Below, in pieces: positions 32,294 through 41,907 of a stretch of 50,875 nucleotides of DNA (position 1 is its first letter; every line of letters starts with the position of its first letter). The notes beneath the pieces were generated by a model. The model was not told where the DNA came from. It did no database searches and was given only the letters and a program-made list of their open reading frames with translations. The DNA comes from Halobacteriovoraceae bacterium (lineage in GTDB: Bacteria; Bdellovibrionota; Bacteriovoracia; Bacteriovoracales; Bacteriovoracaceae). The position numbers and the translations under genes were made by a program. The stretch covers positions 1 through 50,875 of the forward strand of contig PASN01000022.1 in NCBI GenBank assembly GCA_002711995.1, given 5' to 3'.

Positions 32294-32642
32294 TGCCTAA
32301 TCTCCTTGATAGGCAACTGTTTTAACTTACGAGAAAAATAGTGAACAGGGCCGTAAATTAAACGTTGGGTGGACACAGAGAAGCAGTTCTTTATTTTAAA
32401 TTAGAATAACTTTCACTTCACCATGTACAAGCATATGTGCTCAAAAATGTGGCGACCTAATTATTAAAACTAAAAATTTATTAAGCATATCTCCAATTAT
32501 TGTCACTTATTATTGTCACTGCCTAAAAACTGAACACTGATCACACTTTATTACAAAGCTACGCTCCTAACCCACTGTTTTAATTAGGTTCCGTTTGGCA
32601 CCTGAATTGCTCAAATATGGGTAAGGTCAGGACTAAATTTAT
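32294..32642. other. Divergent regulatory gap before the long ART-like gene
   Basis: This 349-bp AT-rich stretch lies between the sugar transferase (minus) and the 1005-residue exported protein (plus). It contains a tandem direct repeat, ATTATTGTCACT at 32496-32507 and 32509-32520, with 13-bp spacing. It could bind a regulator, but I see no clear promoter hexamers and no coding frame. Confidence 0.4.
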
Positions 32643-35600
32643 ATGAAACGAATTATTTCAAAAACGAATGCAATTGCCTTTGCGGCAACTCTTCTCTTTG
32701 CTTTTTCAGCAAGAGCTGACCTTAATTTGTTTGACCTCATAAGAGACGGAAAGCATCGGTACAGCATAAATTATTATTGTAAGAGTTTTTTCAGTAAGGA
32801 GGAAAATAGAAAAAAATTGCATTCTCAAGCTTTCCAAGATGAAATTCAATCCCTCGAAGAGCTTGGCTTTGATCCTTACTACTTTCACTATACCAGGAGT
32901 CAAACAAAGAAAAAGCTTAAAACGTTTTCCATAATCCACGATGCGAGCATAAACAAGGAAAACGGATTTAGAGATATCCTTAAGCATCAGATGACTTACT
33001 ATGACGCACTCTCAAATGCAGCTGGTACTGGTTATTATATCTCTGCAAATCCCTTTAGTTCCGCAAATTATGGAAACGAACAAATCTTATTAACAGTCAA
33101 ACAAACCGCAAAGGTCTATGATACAACAGACAAAACGAAGAAAAAGATCTACGATTCAGAGATGAGCAGATTGTGGACAGTAACAAGTCTTAATGAATGC
33201 CCTGCAAAACTAATAATGTCCCTCTTGATGGATGAAAACGGAGTTGACCTTTGGTATTATAGTAAGAACTCCCAGTGGTTTTCTGTTTTCAATGAAGATA
33301 TATTTGAAGATAGCTCAATATTAAACATTGGGTCAGAGTACAGTAGCCTTATTACAAAAAAAATGGCTGAAGAAGGAAAGTTAGCCCCCCTATTTGATAG
33401 CGTACTAGAATTTGGTGCTAAAGATTATTCTATTTTCCTATCGGAATTAACCCCTTACTTGGAGGGGCACTCAGGTCGTATTGTCGATGAAGCTTTAAAA
33501 ATTATTCCTTTCAAAGGAAATGAACTAAAGTTTAGCAATATGTTAAAACTAATGGACGGACAAACATTCCATGAAGATCTTTTAACTCTAAAGACACTAG
33601 ACCCAAACTTCAATGATCACTTGTTCAATGTAAGTTTAGAAAATTCAAGCCAAGAGTTCAAACAAACTTACTTGGACCTATTGCTGTCAGGAAAGAAAGC
33701 TGGGGACAATGACATTCTACTTAAAAACCTAAGGTTGTTATTAAGGTGGGAAAAGATAAATACAGATGAATTCATTGGCATCGCAAAAACTAATTTTGAC
33801 AGCTCTTACACGAAAACATTCACAGAGTTTGAACTTGATTATTATCCTAAGGGTCTGAGTGCTGCTTTAATACTTGAAGGTCTCAAAAATCCAGACTCTA
33901 GAACAGAATTGATTTCACTACAAAGCAGGTTAATCTTAAATATTATGAAGTATGCGGAACCATCAGATACTTCAACATATTTTAGTTTGATTGAGAAGGA
34001 TTACGACCTTATAGATCTTTTCAATCAAGTGAAAAGAAATCCTATTCTCTCTGAAGTTAACATACTGTGGAATCAATTTGTAACAACAATGTTCCTATAC
34101 AAACCTGAACTTTTAAACATGGAAAATGCAAGAATCTTTTCCTCACACCAAGCTTCGTATCCGAAACAACTTAGAGCAACTTTGCTTTTTCTTCTCGGCA
34201 AAAAGACCACCCACCAGGCCGTCTGGGAGTATTATTATAAATATGCCAAAACCATTAATACTATCGACCTTTCTTCTTGGTTCAATAGCCCAGGCCTTGC
34301 CCCTCTTCTAAGCTCAAATGAAAAGATAGAGCTCTTTCATACAATTTTTTCAAAGCATGGTCCTCGTTCTCAGCAGTACATTGACTTCCTAGCGAATGCG
34401 GAGTTAATGGAAAAAGAATATGATCTCGTGATGGCCATGAAAGATCTTTCAGAAGACCAAAGATTGTTTTACATTGAACGTTTTAAAGACAACCCTGCAA
34501 CCTCAAAAAGATTTGCTAACATTCCAAACGAAGATTCAGTATGGAGTTTCTTTACCCCTAATGATAAAGCTTCTGAAGTGACTAGGGCAATTATAGATAT
34601 ATATGAATCAAAGCTGATTCGCAATGTCGACATGTTTGAACAACATGCAGGAGCTGAGGCCTTAGCTATTCTATCTACTCCGGAAAGAATTTTAAGAAAT
34701 CTAGACGTCTTGAACAATGGACACAAGGTCCACTATATTGTCGATGCTTTGGAGAGAGAACATGAACCTTTCACCTATAAACAACTGTATGATTCAATTG
34801 AGCTCAACATTGCAACGGCCAGTAGCATAATTGAAGGTTTAATTACAGCCAACGTTCAAAGGTTTTCAGAATTTAATAAGCTTCTTTTAACTCGTCCTGA
34901 GATTCTAAGTAATTCGAGTCTTGAAACTTTTGATCGCTACCTTGATCATGTCATCAAAGGCAAGGTCGAAACTTTAGATGAATTGAAACTGAGTCTCAAG
35001 AACCTAACACTTGACTTTTTAAAAGCTAAAACAGCGATTTTAAAGTTTGGCAACCTTGACCAAGAAATTACGGATTCGATAATTGCTAAAAACCTTCAGC
35101 TCAGCAAACTTTCCCAACCCCAAACAGACGAGCTCCATAGAGCGTATGAATTGAACTATGAAGGAAAACGATTTATCCGAGTCCCATTTTGGGATAGCTA
35201 CATCTCAAAGTATTCCAACGACTTGGACACCGCTGTAAAGGCGCTGCCCTTGAATCACCTTGAGGTCGACCATTTGAGATCAATTATTAGTGGCTACTTT
35301 GAAACGGATCAGACTCACCTTCACTTGAAAGAATTAGTAGAGTCCAAAGAAGCAAATGTAAACATTTATTCTCTGGCCGCAAAGCTAGGTGATGATCAAC
35401 TTATGTCTCGAATTGTCGAGTTTGTTTCACCTGAATATCCTACGAATAAGGATTACATTCCTGCCTTTATGAGCTACTACTTGAAACATAACAGGCCAGA
35501 ATTCATGGAGGATCATATATCTCAAAAACTATGTCCAAAAATAGATGGATATAAAGGCCTTAGGGAGTGGTACAAATCAGCAGAGGAAGATGACGAGGAG

Positions 35601-35660
35601 GACGCCCGCAAAGATATTTGGATTGAAAAATGCGACGTCTCCTGGCCTTACCTCTGGTAA
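32643..35660 (+). CDS. Exported ADP-ribosyltransferase-like protein (long paralog)
   Basis: A 1005-residue protein with a signal peptide (ending ARA, residue 25). Its N-terminal 230 residues align with those of the 596-residue paralog: DLNLFDLIRDG, His82 in YFHYTR, Tyr131/132 in AGTGYYISANPFSSANYG, and Glu218 in WFSVFNEDIF. A long alpha-helical, repeat-like region (about residues 240-930) follows. The C-terminus ends WIEKCDVSWPYLW, as in the paralog. The extra 400 residues lie in the helical region. It is embedded in the polysaccharide locus but in the opposite direction to most of it. Enzymatic activity is an inference from motif order. Confidence 0.7.
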   Translation: MKRIISKTNAIAFAATLLFAFSARADLNLFDLIRDGKHRYSINYYCKSFFSKEENRKKLHSQAFQDEIQSLEELGFDPYYFHYTRSQTKKKLKTFSIIHDASINKENGFRDILKHQMTYYDALSNAAGTGYYISANPFSSANYGNEQILLTVKQTAKVYDTTDKTKKKIYDSEMSRLWTVTSLNECPAKLIMSLLMDENGVDLWYYSKNSQWFSVFNEDIFEDSSILNIGSEYSSLITKKMAEEGKLAPLFDSVLEFGAKDYSIFLSELTPYLEGHSGRIVDEALKIIPFKGNELKFSNMLKLMDGQTFHEDLLTLKTLDPNFNDHLFNVSLENSSQEFKQTYLDLLLSGKKAGDNDILLKNLRLLLRWEKINTDEFIGIAKTNFDSSYTKTFTEFELDYYPKGLSAALILEGLKNPDSRTELISLQSRLILNIMKYAEPSDTSTYFSLIEKDYDLIDLFNQVKRNPILSEVNILWNQFVTTMFLYKPELLNMENARIFSSHQASYPKQLRATLLFLLGKKTTHQAVWEYYYKYAKTINTIDLSSWFNSPGLAPLLSSNEKIELFHTIFSKHGPRSQQYIDFLANAELMEKEYDLVMAMKDLSEDQRLFYIERFKDNPATSKRFANIPNEDSVWSFFTPNDKASEVTRAIIDIYESKLIRNVDMFEQHAGAEALAILSTPERILRNLDVLNNGHKVHYIVDALEREHEPFTYKQLYDSIELNIATASSIIEGLITANVQRFSEFNKLLLTRPEILSNSSLETFDRYLDHVIKGKVETLDELKLSLKNLTLDFLKAKTAILKFGNLDQEITDSIIAKNLQLSKLSQPQTDELHRAYELNYEGKRFIRVPFWDSYISKYSNDLDTAVKALPLNHLEVDHLRSIISGYFETDQTHLHLKELVESKEANVNIYSLAAKLGDDQLMSRIVEFVSPEYPTNKDYIPAFMSYYLKHNRPEFMEDHISQKLCPKIDGYKGLREWYKSAEEDDEEDARKDIWIEKCDVSWPYLW

Positions 35661-35666
35661 TCTTAC

Positions 35667-38600
35667 CTATTGATGTGCATGACTCCTCCCCTGGGCTTCA
35701 TGTATGAATGCCAAGCGGTTTAAGGTTGAAAGGTACCTCCTTCCAACCTCACCCTCAACTTTAATATTTAAACGTTTAAGAAGAGCTAAGCGAGCCTCTA
35801 AAAACTTATGCTCAAGCAATAAGTTGAAACTTGCTTTTTCTTTACGTGTTTCTCTATTTCCATCAATCGTGATAATTTCCACCTCTTCATCAAATAGACG
35901 CAATATCTCAGCAACTTTAGACGCCAATAAGGCCCCCTCAGTTGCTCCAGCAAAAGTGTAAGGAGCCATAATATTTGCCTGTTTTAGGTTGTGAACATAG
36001 CCAAGAGCAATATCAAGTGAAGAAATTGAATGAATCCTGGCTTTGGAAATGGAACGCCCTAGTAGGCCATATACTGGGCGACCACGAAGGGTCGTGGATA
36101 GTCCAGCGTGTGGAAACTCCCCATCAAACTCAGGAAAAAGAATGACTGGCCGGCCATCGCCATAGGGTCTAATGTTACGTATACCAGGCGCATCAACACT
36201 TACTGCGTTTGCTACCATTTTATTAACGACATTTTTGGGAACAGTTCTTTTCTTCTTCGGGGCAGGAAGCTTCTTTTTATCAATTTTTAATGTGGGAGTA
36301 AGTGGAAACTCTTCAAGATTTATAAAGTGTGAAGGCACCATATACATTGGAAGTTTTTTCTTAGCATGCTCTCTAAGCTTCTTTTCATCAACATCATAAC
36401 CTTTGATGTAGGCCACCAATCTTTGGTCTCCAGGAGAATCTTCTCTTAAAAGTACAACTACCTGTTGAACACCGCTTGGCGTTTGTAGAACAGCTTCTAT
36501 TTCCCCCAGCTCCACTCGATGCCCCCTAATTTTTACTTGAGTATCCTTTCTTCCAATATACTCCAAGAGCCCCTTGCGGTTGAATCGCACGAGATCACCA
36601 GAACGATACATTTTACCTTCTCCGACAAAAGGATCATCCACAAATAAGCTGTTAGTGAGCTCTTTGTTATTGCAAAATCCCTTAGACACTCCAACTCCTC
36701 CGATATAAAGCTCACCTATCGCACCAATAGGAACAGGGTTTAGATGTTCGTCAAGAACATAGAAGGTGGTGTTTTCAATTGGCCGTCCCAAGTAAAATGG
36801 CACCTTTGGGGATTCAACTTGGTGTGCGGAACACCACACTGTGGTTTCTGTAGGCCCGTACATGTTCCAAACTGATCGACACGATGGAACTAGCACCTTC
36901 GCAAGAGAAACAGGAAACGGCTCCGCTCCGCAAAGTGCCGTCAGTTTTTTTGAGGGCTCAAGGCCAGCTTCCAATAAAAGTCTCCAGGTGGCGGGCGTTG
37001 CTTGAATAAAATCAACCTCGAACTTCTCCACTATTTTTTTAAGCAACCTTCCATCCAAGCTATCTTCTTTAGATGCTAGAGCGATTGAAGCTCCTGCAAG
37101 CAATGGCAAAAAGATTTCTAAAATTGAAATATCAAAACATGTGGTGGTGTGGGCAAGAACTGTGGACTCTGCGTTAATACCTGGAGCCTTTTTCATGGAG
37201 TTTAAGAAGTTTAAAACATTTTTAAATGTCGCCTGAACGCCTTTTGGCCTGCCGGTACTTCCGGAGGTGAAGATCACATACATCACATCATCAGAATCAC
37301 ACTCTAGTGGTCTAATGAGACTTTTATTTAGATCTATATCCTCGAGATTAATTTTACGACAAGTAAGTCCAGATAACTTTTTTTTACTGAATGTATCACA
37401 GATAACGGAGTGGCATTTTGTCTGTGAAACCATGTAGTTCAAACGATCTTCCGGAAAGTAAGGGTCCAAAGGAACATATGCTATCCCTATCATTGCGGCT
37501 CCTAACATTGCAGCGACCATTTCAGGAGTTCTCTTCATGCAAATCCCAACAAAATCACCAGATTGTATCCCCGCTTCACTGTAATTGGCGGCAAAGCCTT
37601 TGGCCTTTGTGAATAGGGTCTCGTAACTAATGGAGTTCCCATCAAAGTAAATTGCCGTCTTATCTGGGAATTCCTGCGATCGTTGAACCAATTTATCAAC
37701 AAGACTTTCCCTTGGGGTGTCCAAGACATACTCGTTGTTTATATTTGAGAGGACTCTTTCATGGGATATTGAGCGCATGTCACTCCATGTCCCACTCGAG
37801 CCTGAAGCAACAAAACTTAGTACATCACGATAGTATTCGGCCATTAGTCGAGCACTTTCAGGGTCAAAAAGATCCTTTCGATACTCAATTATGAATTGAA
37901 CTCCATCATTGCCAGGAATTACATAGCAATCAAAGTCCGTATAGATTGACCCTCTATCAACATATAAGATTTCATAATTTGAATCCCCAAATGGGCAAAA
38001 CTCCGTTTGAAAGTCCTGGAACGAGAAATGTGTCTGGTAAAGTGGACTTCGAGATGAGTCTCTTGCAACCTTACCCAGTCCCAACATTTCAGAGTGTGGA
38101 ATTTCTTGGTTGTCCAATATTTCGGCGAAGTTTCGTTGAAGCTCTACGAAGAACTCTTTAACCGAATTTTTCTTTTGGCCCTTCACCGGCAAGGCGTTTG
38201 CGAAACACCCTATTGTTGAAAATAGGTCTTTATCTGGCCTTCCCATGACCGGAACCCCCACAACGACTTCATCCTGTTGTGAGTAGTCCATAAGCATTTT
38301 CTTATATGAGCCGAGAAATAACGTAAATAAACTAACACCCCATAGTTTTGATTTTCCACGAAGCTTTTCAAGAAGATCCTTTTCGACAACGAGTCGCTCC
38401 ACTCCTCCGTTGTATTGGATTGCTGGAGGTCTAGGATAGTCAGTGGGCACCTCTAAAACAGGAAGCCCCCCCTCAAGTTTCTTTCGCCAAAACTCTTTAT
38501 CTTTTTGAAACTGCTCTGAACCTAAATACTCATTTTGCCAAATACAAAAATCAACAAAACTAAATTTCTCAGGTGTTAACTCTTTACCTTCATAAGCGCG

Positions 38601-39314
38601 ACTTAATGAGTCCACAAACACTTCAAAGCTGTAGCCATCAAAAAACGCATGGTGAAAAACAAGCAGTAGAATATGGTCATTCGCATTTAAACGATAAAGT
38701 TTCACAGAAACAATGGGTGCTTTAGAAACATCCAATGGCTCCCTTGCCACAAGTTCCATGTCTCTCATAGCGGCTTCAAAACTTTTAGGTTCCATATATT
38801 GGATATAAAAATTTTTGCGAACCACATCTAAGCTTTGCAATACTTGCAGCGGTCCCTTTTCTATAGTCATTCTTAACGCCGGATGGTTTTCAAAAACTTG
38901 AATGAAGGCCTCATGCAACTTTGTAGCGTCAATTTCAGCTCTTATTCTCATGCCATAAGGTAGATTGTGCATATTTGTCCCTGGGTTAACCTCCTCCAAG
39001 TACCAGGCCTGCTTTTGATGAGTTCCGAGTGCACTCTTTTCAATTAAATTGTTTTTACGAAGTTCGTGGTCTTTAAAGCTCTGAGTGGAATCAATACTTA
39101 TCAATTTGGAGAAATCTTGCAATACAGGCCTCTGAAGGAGATCCTTTAGCCCTAGGTTTACTCCGGTTATTCTTTTTAATTCATGGCAAACATCAACTCC
39201 AAGAAGTGAGTGGCCACCAATAGTAAAAAAGTTTGCGTTGTCTGGAATCCCTTGCACCCCAAGAGCTTTTTCCCATACTGATTTTACCAAATGAATTTGT
39301 TCTTGATTTTTCAC
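35667..39314 (-). CDS. Nonribosomal peptide synthetase, carrier-condensation-adenylation-thioesterase-like
   Basis: A 1215-residue cytosolic enzyme (GTG start, AAGGAGAG upstream). Domain order: peptidyl carrier (1-75, phosphopantetheine Ser36 in GGHSLLG), condensation (about 95-525, HHAFFDG at 221-227), adenylation (about 540-1040, TSGSTGRPKG at about 683, NMYGPTETT, YRSGDL, LKIDKKKLP), then a thioesterase-like domain (about 1080-1200). The adenylation pocket reads D-I-L-Q-L-G-M-V-W-K by eye, close to the known glycine code DILQLGLIWK. The thioesterase nucleophile elbow reads GATEG instead of GxSxG, so it may be inactive. No carrier follows the adenylation domain. It sits in a polysaccharide locus and may provide an amino-acyl decoration. 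Confidence 0.85.
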   Translation of the reverse strand: MKNQEQIHLVKSVWEKALGVQGIPDNANFFTIGGHSLLGVDVCHELKRITGVNLGLKDLLQRPVLQDFSKLISIDSTQSFKDHELRKNNLIEKSALGTHQKQAWYLEEVNPGTNMHNLPYGMRIRAEIDATKLHEAFIQVFENHPALRMTIEKGPLQVLQSLDVVRKNFYIQYMEPKSFEAAMRDMELVAREPLDVSKAPIVSVKLYRLNANDHILLLVFHHAFFDGYSFEVFVDSLSRAYEGKELTPEKFSFVDFCIWQNEYLGSEQFQKDKEFWRKKLEGGLPVLEVPTDYPRPPAIQYNGGVERLVVEKDLLEKLRGKSKLWGVSLFTLFLGSYKKMLMDYSQQDEVVVGVPVMGRPDKDLFSTIGCFANALPVKGQKKNSVKEFFVELQRNFAEILDNQEIPHSEMLGLGKVARDSSRSPLYQTHFSFQDFQTEFCPFGDSNYEILYVDRGSIYTDFDCYVIPGNDGVQFIIEYRKDLFDPESARLMAEYYRDVLSFVASGSSGTWSDMRSISHERVLSNINNEYVLDTPRESLVDKLVQRSQEFPDKTAIYFDGNSISYETLFTKAKGFAANYSEAGIQSGDFVGICMKRTPEMVAAMLGAAMIGIAYVPLDPYFPEDRLNYMVSQTKCHSVICDTFSKKKLSGLTCRKINLEDIDLNKSLIRPLECDSDDVMYVIFTSGSTGRPKGVQATFKNVLNFLNSMKKAPGINAESTVLAHTTTCFDISILEIFLPLLAGASIALASKEDSLDGRLLKKIVEKFEVDFIQATPATWRLLLEAGLEPSKKLTALCGAEPFPVSLAKVLVPSCRSVWNMYGPTETTVWCSAHQVESPKVPFYLGRPIENTTFYVLDEHLNPVPIGAIGELYIGGVGVSKGFCNNKELTNSLFVDDPFVGEGKMYRSGDLVRFNRKGLLEYIGRKDTQVKIRGHRVELGEIEAVLQTPSGVQQVVVLLREDSPGDQRLVAYIKGYDVDEKKLREHAKKKLPMYMVPSHFINLEEFPLTPTLKIDKKKLPAPKKKRTVPKNVVNKMVANAVSVDAPGIRNIRPYGDGRPVILFPEFDGEFPHAGLSTTLRGRPVYGLLGRSISKARIHSISSLDIALGYVHNLKQANIMAPYTFAGATEGALLASKVAEILRLFDEEVEIITIDGNRETRKEKASFNLLLEHKFLEARLALLKRLNIKVEGEVGRRYLSTLNRLAFIHEAQGRSHAHQ

Positions 39315-39323
39315 TCTCTCTCC

Positions 39324-40325
39324 TTAAAGTAAAATTAAAAGAGCTATAGATGTTATGATTGAAGCGATCTGACCTAATCTTTGAAAAACAAGATCTGCAG
39401 TTGTTCTCTTAGACGACTGTAAAAGGATAATATCATTGGGTGCTATGGCGGGAATCGCGTTCATCTCATTAAGGTCAAACTTTATTTTTTTAAGACCTTG
39501 CTCTGTTGTCCTTATGACATAGGATTCACTGTAGTCTAAATTGTCTATAGCTCCTCCACTTTTTCCTAAATAGTAAAACAAATGGGCACGATCTTGATAA
39601 AGCGTCTTACCGGGTGAGCGGACTCCCCCCAATACTGTTACGATAGGCAGTGTGCTGGTCATTTCGCTTTCGTCCAGTTCAGTGATAAAAACCTTATCTC
39701 CACCTGTCCAAGTAAAAACATTTGAATATTTGCTGTCTTGGAAATACTGATTAAGGCTTACCGAGTAGTTGACACCTTGTTGCTTAATAGAGGCCTTATA
39801 AAACTTTTTTTGAAGGTCCCCTCTTAGTCCACCCGCCTTGTCTATTAGCTTGTCAATTCCTTCTTTCCTAGAAACATAGTATCGTCCGGAGTCTTTTACA
39901 AAGCCCCTAACTTCAACTAAATAGTCCTTTCTAAGAAGTTTAAACTGCATGTTTTCAACGCCTCTTTGAAAAAATTTTGAATAGCGTTTTAACACCTCGT
40001 CTCTTACTTCCCTAAATGTAAGGCCCTCGGCCTTAATCACAACGTTGTAAGGAAGACGCAGCCGACCATTAAAATCAACTCTAAATCTACCCTTTAGTTT
40101 TTCATCCGATGGATGATTTAAGTAAAATAAAAATCCAGGTGCGATTTTGTTTTTACGTGCCTTATGTTGGGGCACATCTTTAAAGTCAGTTACGAGCCTG
40201 CCATTTTGCTTTACAACTGGAGTGCTTTCAAATTGGTCATTATAGGTTTCATAATTAAGCACTTCATCCCTGCTGGCACAGGAACTGAATAAAGCAATAA
40301 TTAGTATAAAAACAGCTGCACGCAT
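39324..40325 (-). CDS. Wza-like polysaccharide export lipoprotein
   Basis: A 333-residue outer-membrane lipoprotein (LFSSC, Cys16). It has a poly-export domain (about residues 55-140, PGFLFYLNHPSDE then FRVDFNGRLRLPYNV) and SLBB-like domains (about 140-290, VRGFVKDSGRYYVS.. and VLGGVRSPGKTLY). The C-terminal hydrophobic helix (IASIITSIALLILL) would cross the outer membrane, as in Wza. It forms the exit channel for capsule or exopolysaccharide. It lies ten bases downstream of no other gene and just upstream of the NRPS, probably co-transcribed with it. Confidence 0.9.
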   Translation of the reverse strand: MRAAVFILIIALFSSCASRDEVLNYETYNDQFESTPVVKQNGRLVTDFKDVPQHKARKNKIAPGFLFYLNHPSDEKLKGRFRVDFNGRLRLPYNVVIKAEGLTFREVRDEVLKRYSKFFQRGVENMQFKLLRKDYLVEVRGFVKDSGRYYVSRKEGIDKLIDKAGGLRGDLQKKFYKASIKQQGVNYSVSLNQYFQDSKYSNVFTWTGGDKVFITELDESEMTSTLPIVTVLGGVRSPGKTLYQDRAHLFYYLGKSGGAIDNLDYSESYVIRTTEQGLKKIKFDLNEMNAIPAIAPNDIILLQSSKRTTADLVFQRLGQIASIITSIALLILL

Positions 40326-40497
40326 TTAACTTCCCCTTATTTAAAGCTTCAAAGCAATCTCGGCCATTTTTGGCACACGAGATGTGGAAACTCCATAGTG
40401 TGAATTCAAAATGTCACATTTATCAAACTTAAGAGGATGCAAATAAGGTGGAAAGCGCACTATAAGAAGTTATGAAAATGAAGGTCATGGGATAAAA

Positions 40498-41907
40498 ATG
40501 TTAAATAAACTTAAGTCTGGCCCCTGGCCTATTTTTATATTGAGCAGCTTCTCATCAATTGCAAACTTGTATCTGCCTATATTTCTAGCAAGAACCATGT
40601 CGCCAGAGCAGATGGGCGTCTATAAAATATTTTTCTTATATCTAGGGGCTATCCCATTTTTATTTCTGGCCGGAGGACCACTTAATTCAGTTTATTACTG
40701 GGTTGGCAGATCAAGTAAGGAAAGAACACAGTATCTTCAACAATGTTTCTTCCTAATATTGGCATTGTCTTTAGGCATCTTAATGCTGGGCCTGCCTTTC
40801 ACAGAAAGAATTGCGATATTCACAAACCTTACCGGAGACAATATATACTACCTTCTTTTTGGAGCGTTCGTTGCAGTGCCATCAAGTTTTTATTCAGAAA
40901 CTAAAGTTGCCTTAGGACACACAATAAAAGGTTCTTTATTTGATACATCCTTTGAGGTTTTGAAGGTAGTGGTGTTTATTGCAGTTGCTCTGCAAACAAA
41001 AGATGTTCAAAATATATTTATAGCGTTCTGCGCTATATTCACAGTAAAGTTTTCTATTTCTACAGGTCTAAAGATTAAAAGTGGACATGTTGCATTCTTG
41101 CCTCAAAAGAAAAAACTAAAGGAAATTTGGTTTTACTGTTTGCCAATCAGTCTATCCGGACTTGTTACATTTGGAATGGATAAAATTGATCAATTTGTAC
41201 TTTCGGCGCATCTGGGCACGGAAGAGTTTGCTTTCTACTCGATGGGTTGCTTAATTGTGCCTCCTCTCTATCTTATAGAAATGAGCGTTAGCCGGGTTTT
41301 GATTCCAAAACTTTCATCTACGAAACCTAATGAAGAGAATTTAAAAATCAATCATTTCAAATCTGCAATCACAGATATTTCTATAATAATTATCCCGGCC
41401 TTTTTTGGTCTTTGGATCTTCTCCGATCAAATAGTGGAGTTTCTCTACACTGACAAATTCATAGATTCGGCAAAGTATCTTAAAGTGTTTGCTGTAAGCT
41501 ACCTATTCCTAATGATGCCTTATGATGCAATTCCTAGGGCGACGGGAAAAACAAAATTCATTTTTCACCTAGCACTAATTTTTGGTGTTCTATCGGTGAT
41601 TGCGGTCACAGGAGCAGCATTGCATTTAAGTGCCCTTCAAGTTTTAATGATCTCTTTAATTTTTAAATTTCTATCCAGGTTCGCTGGACTCGTTTATTCA
41701 TCCAAAATCATGGGGTGGCGATTAAGAAGTATGATTCCCTGGATAAACCTTACGAAGATTACCGCAGTCTGCTGCGCTTTGTACATATTATGTGAAGTGG
41801 CAAGACCATTCTTCAAAGAAAACTTGCAATGGTTTTACTTCTGCGCTCCGGCCTTCGCTTTGCTATACTTTATAGTTCTTGCAAAGGACTACAAAAGAAG
41901 AAATTAA
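40498..41907 (+). CDS. Wzx-like polysaccharide repeat-unit flippase
   Basis: A 469-residue inner-membrane protein with about 12 to 14 helices, of the polysaccharide transport (MATE-like) family. It begins with LPIFLARTMSPEQMGVYKIF, the typical amphipathic first motif, and has the internal YCLPISLSGLVTFGMDKIDQF start of the second half. It flips lipid-linked repeat units to the periplasm. It is divergent from the Wza-like gene, and its stop interlocks with the GT2 gene. Confidence 0.9.
   Translation: MLNKLKSGPWPIFILSSFSSIANLYLPIFLARTMSPEQMGVYKIFFLYLGAIPFLFLAGGPLNSVYYWVGRSSKERTQYLQQCFFLILALSLGILMLGLPFTERIAIFTNLTGDNIYYLLFGAFVAVPSSFYSETKVALGHTIKGSLFDTSFEVLKVVVFIAVALQTKDVQNIFIAFCAIFTVKFSISTGLKIKSGHVAFLPQKKKLKEIWFYCLPISLSGLVTFGMDKIDQFVLSAHLGTEEFAFYSMGCLIVPPLYLIEMSVSRVLIPKLSSTKPNEENLKINHFKSAITDISIIIIPAFFGLWIFSDQIVEFLYTDKFIDSAKYLKVFAVSYLFLMMPYDAIPRATGKTKFIFHLALIFGVLSVIAVTGAALHLSALQVLMISLIFKFLSRFAGLVYSSKIMGWRLRSMIPWINLTKITAVCCALYILCEVARPFFKENLQWFYFCAPAFALLYFIVLAKDYKRRN

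Noticed and set aside
1599-32431. Shared 13-mer CACCATGTACAAG at 1599-1611 and 32419-32431
   Set aside because: In 50 kb several identical 13-mers are expected by chance, and the flanks do not match.
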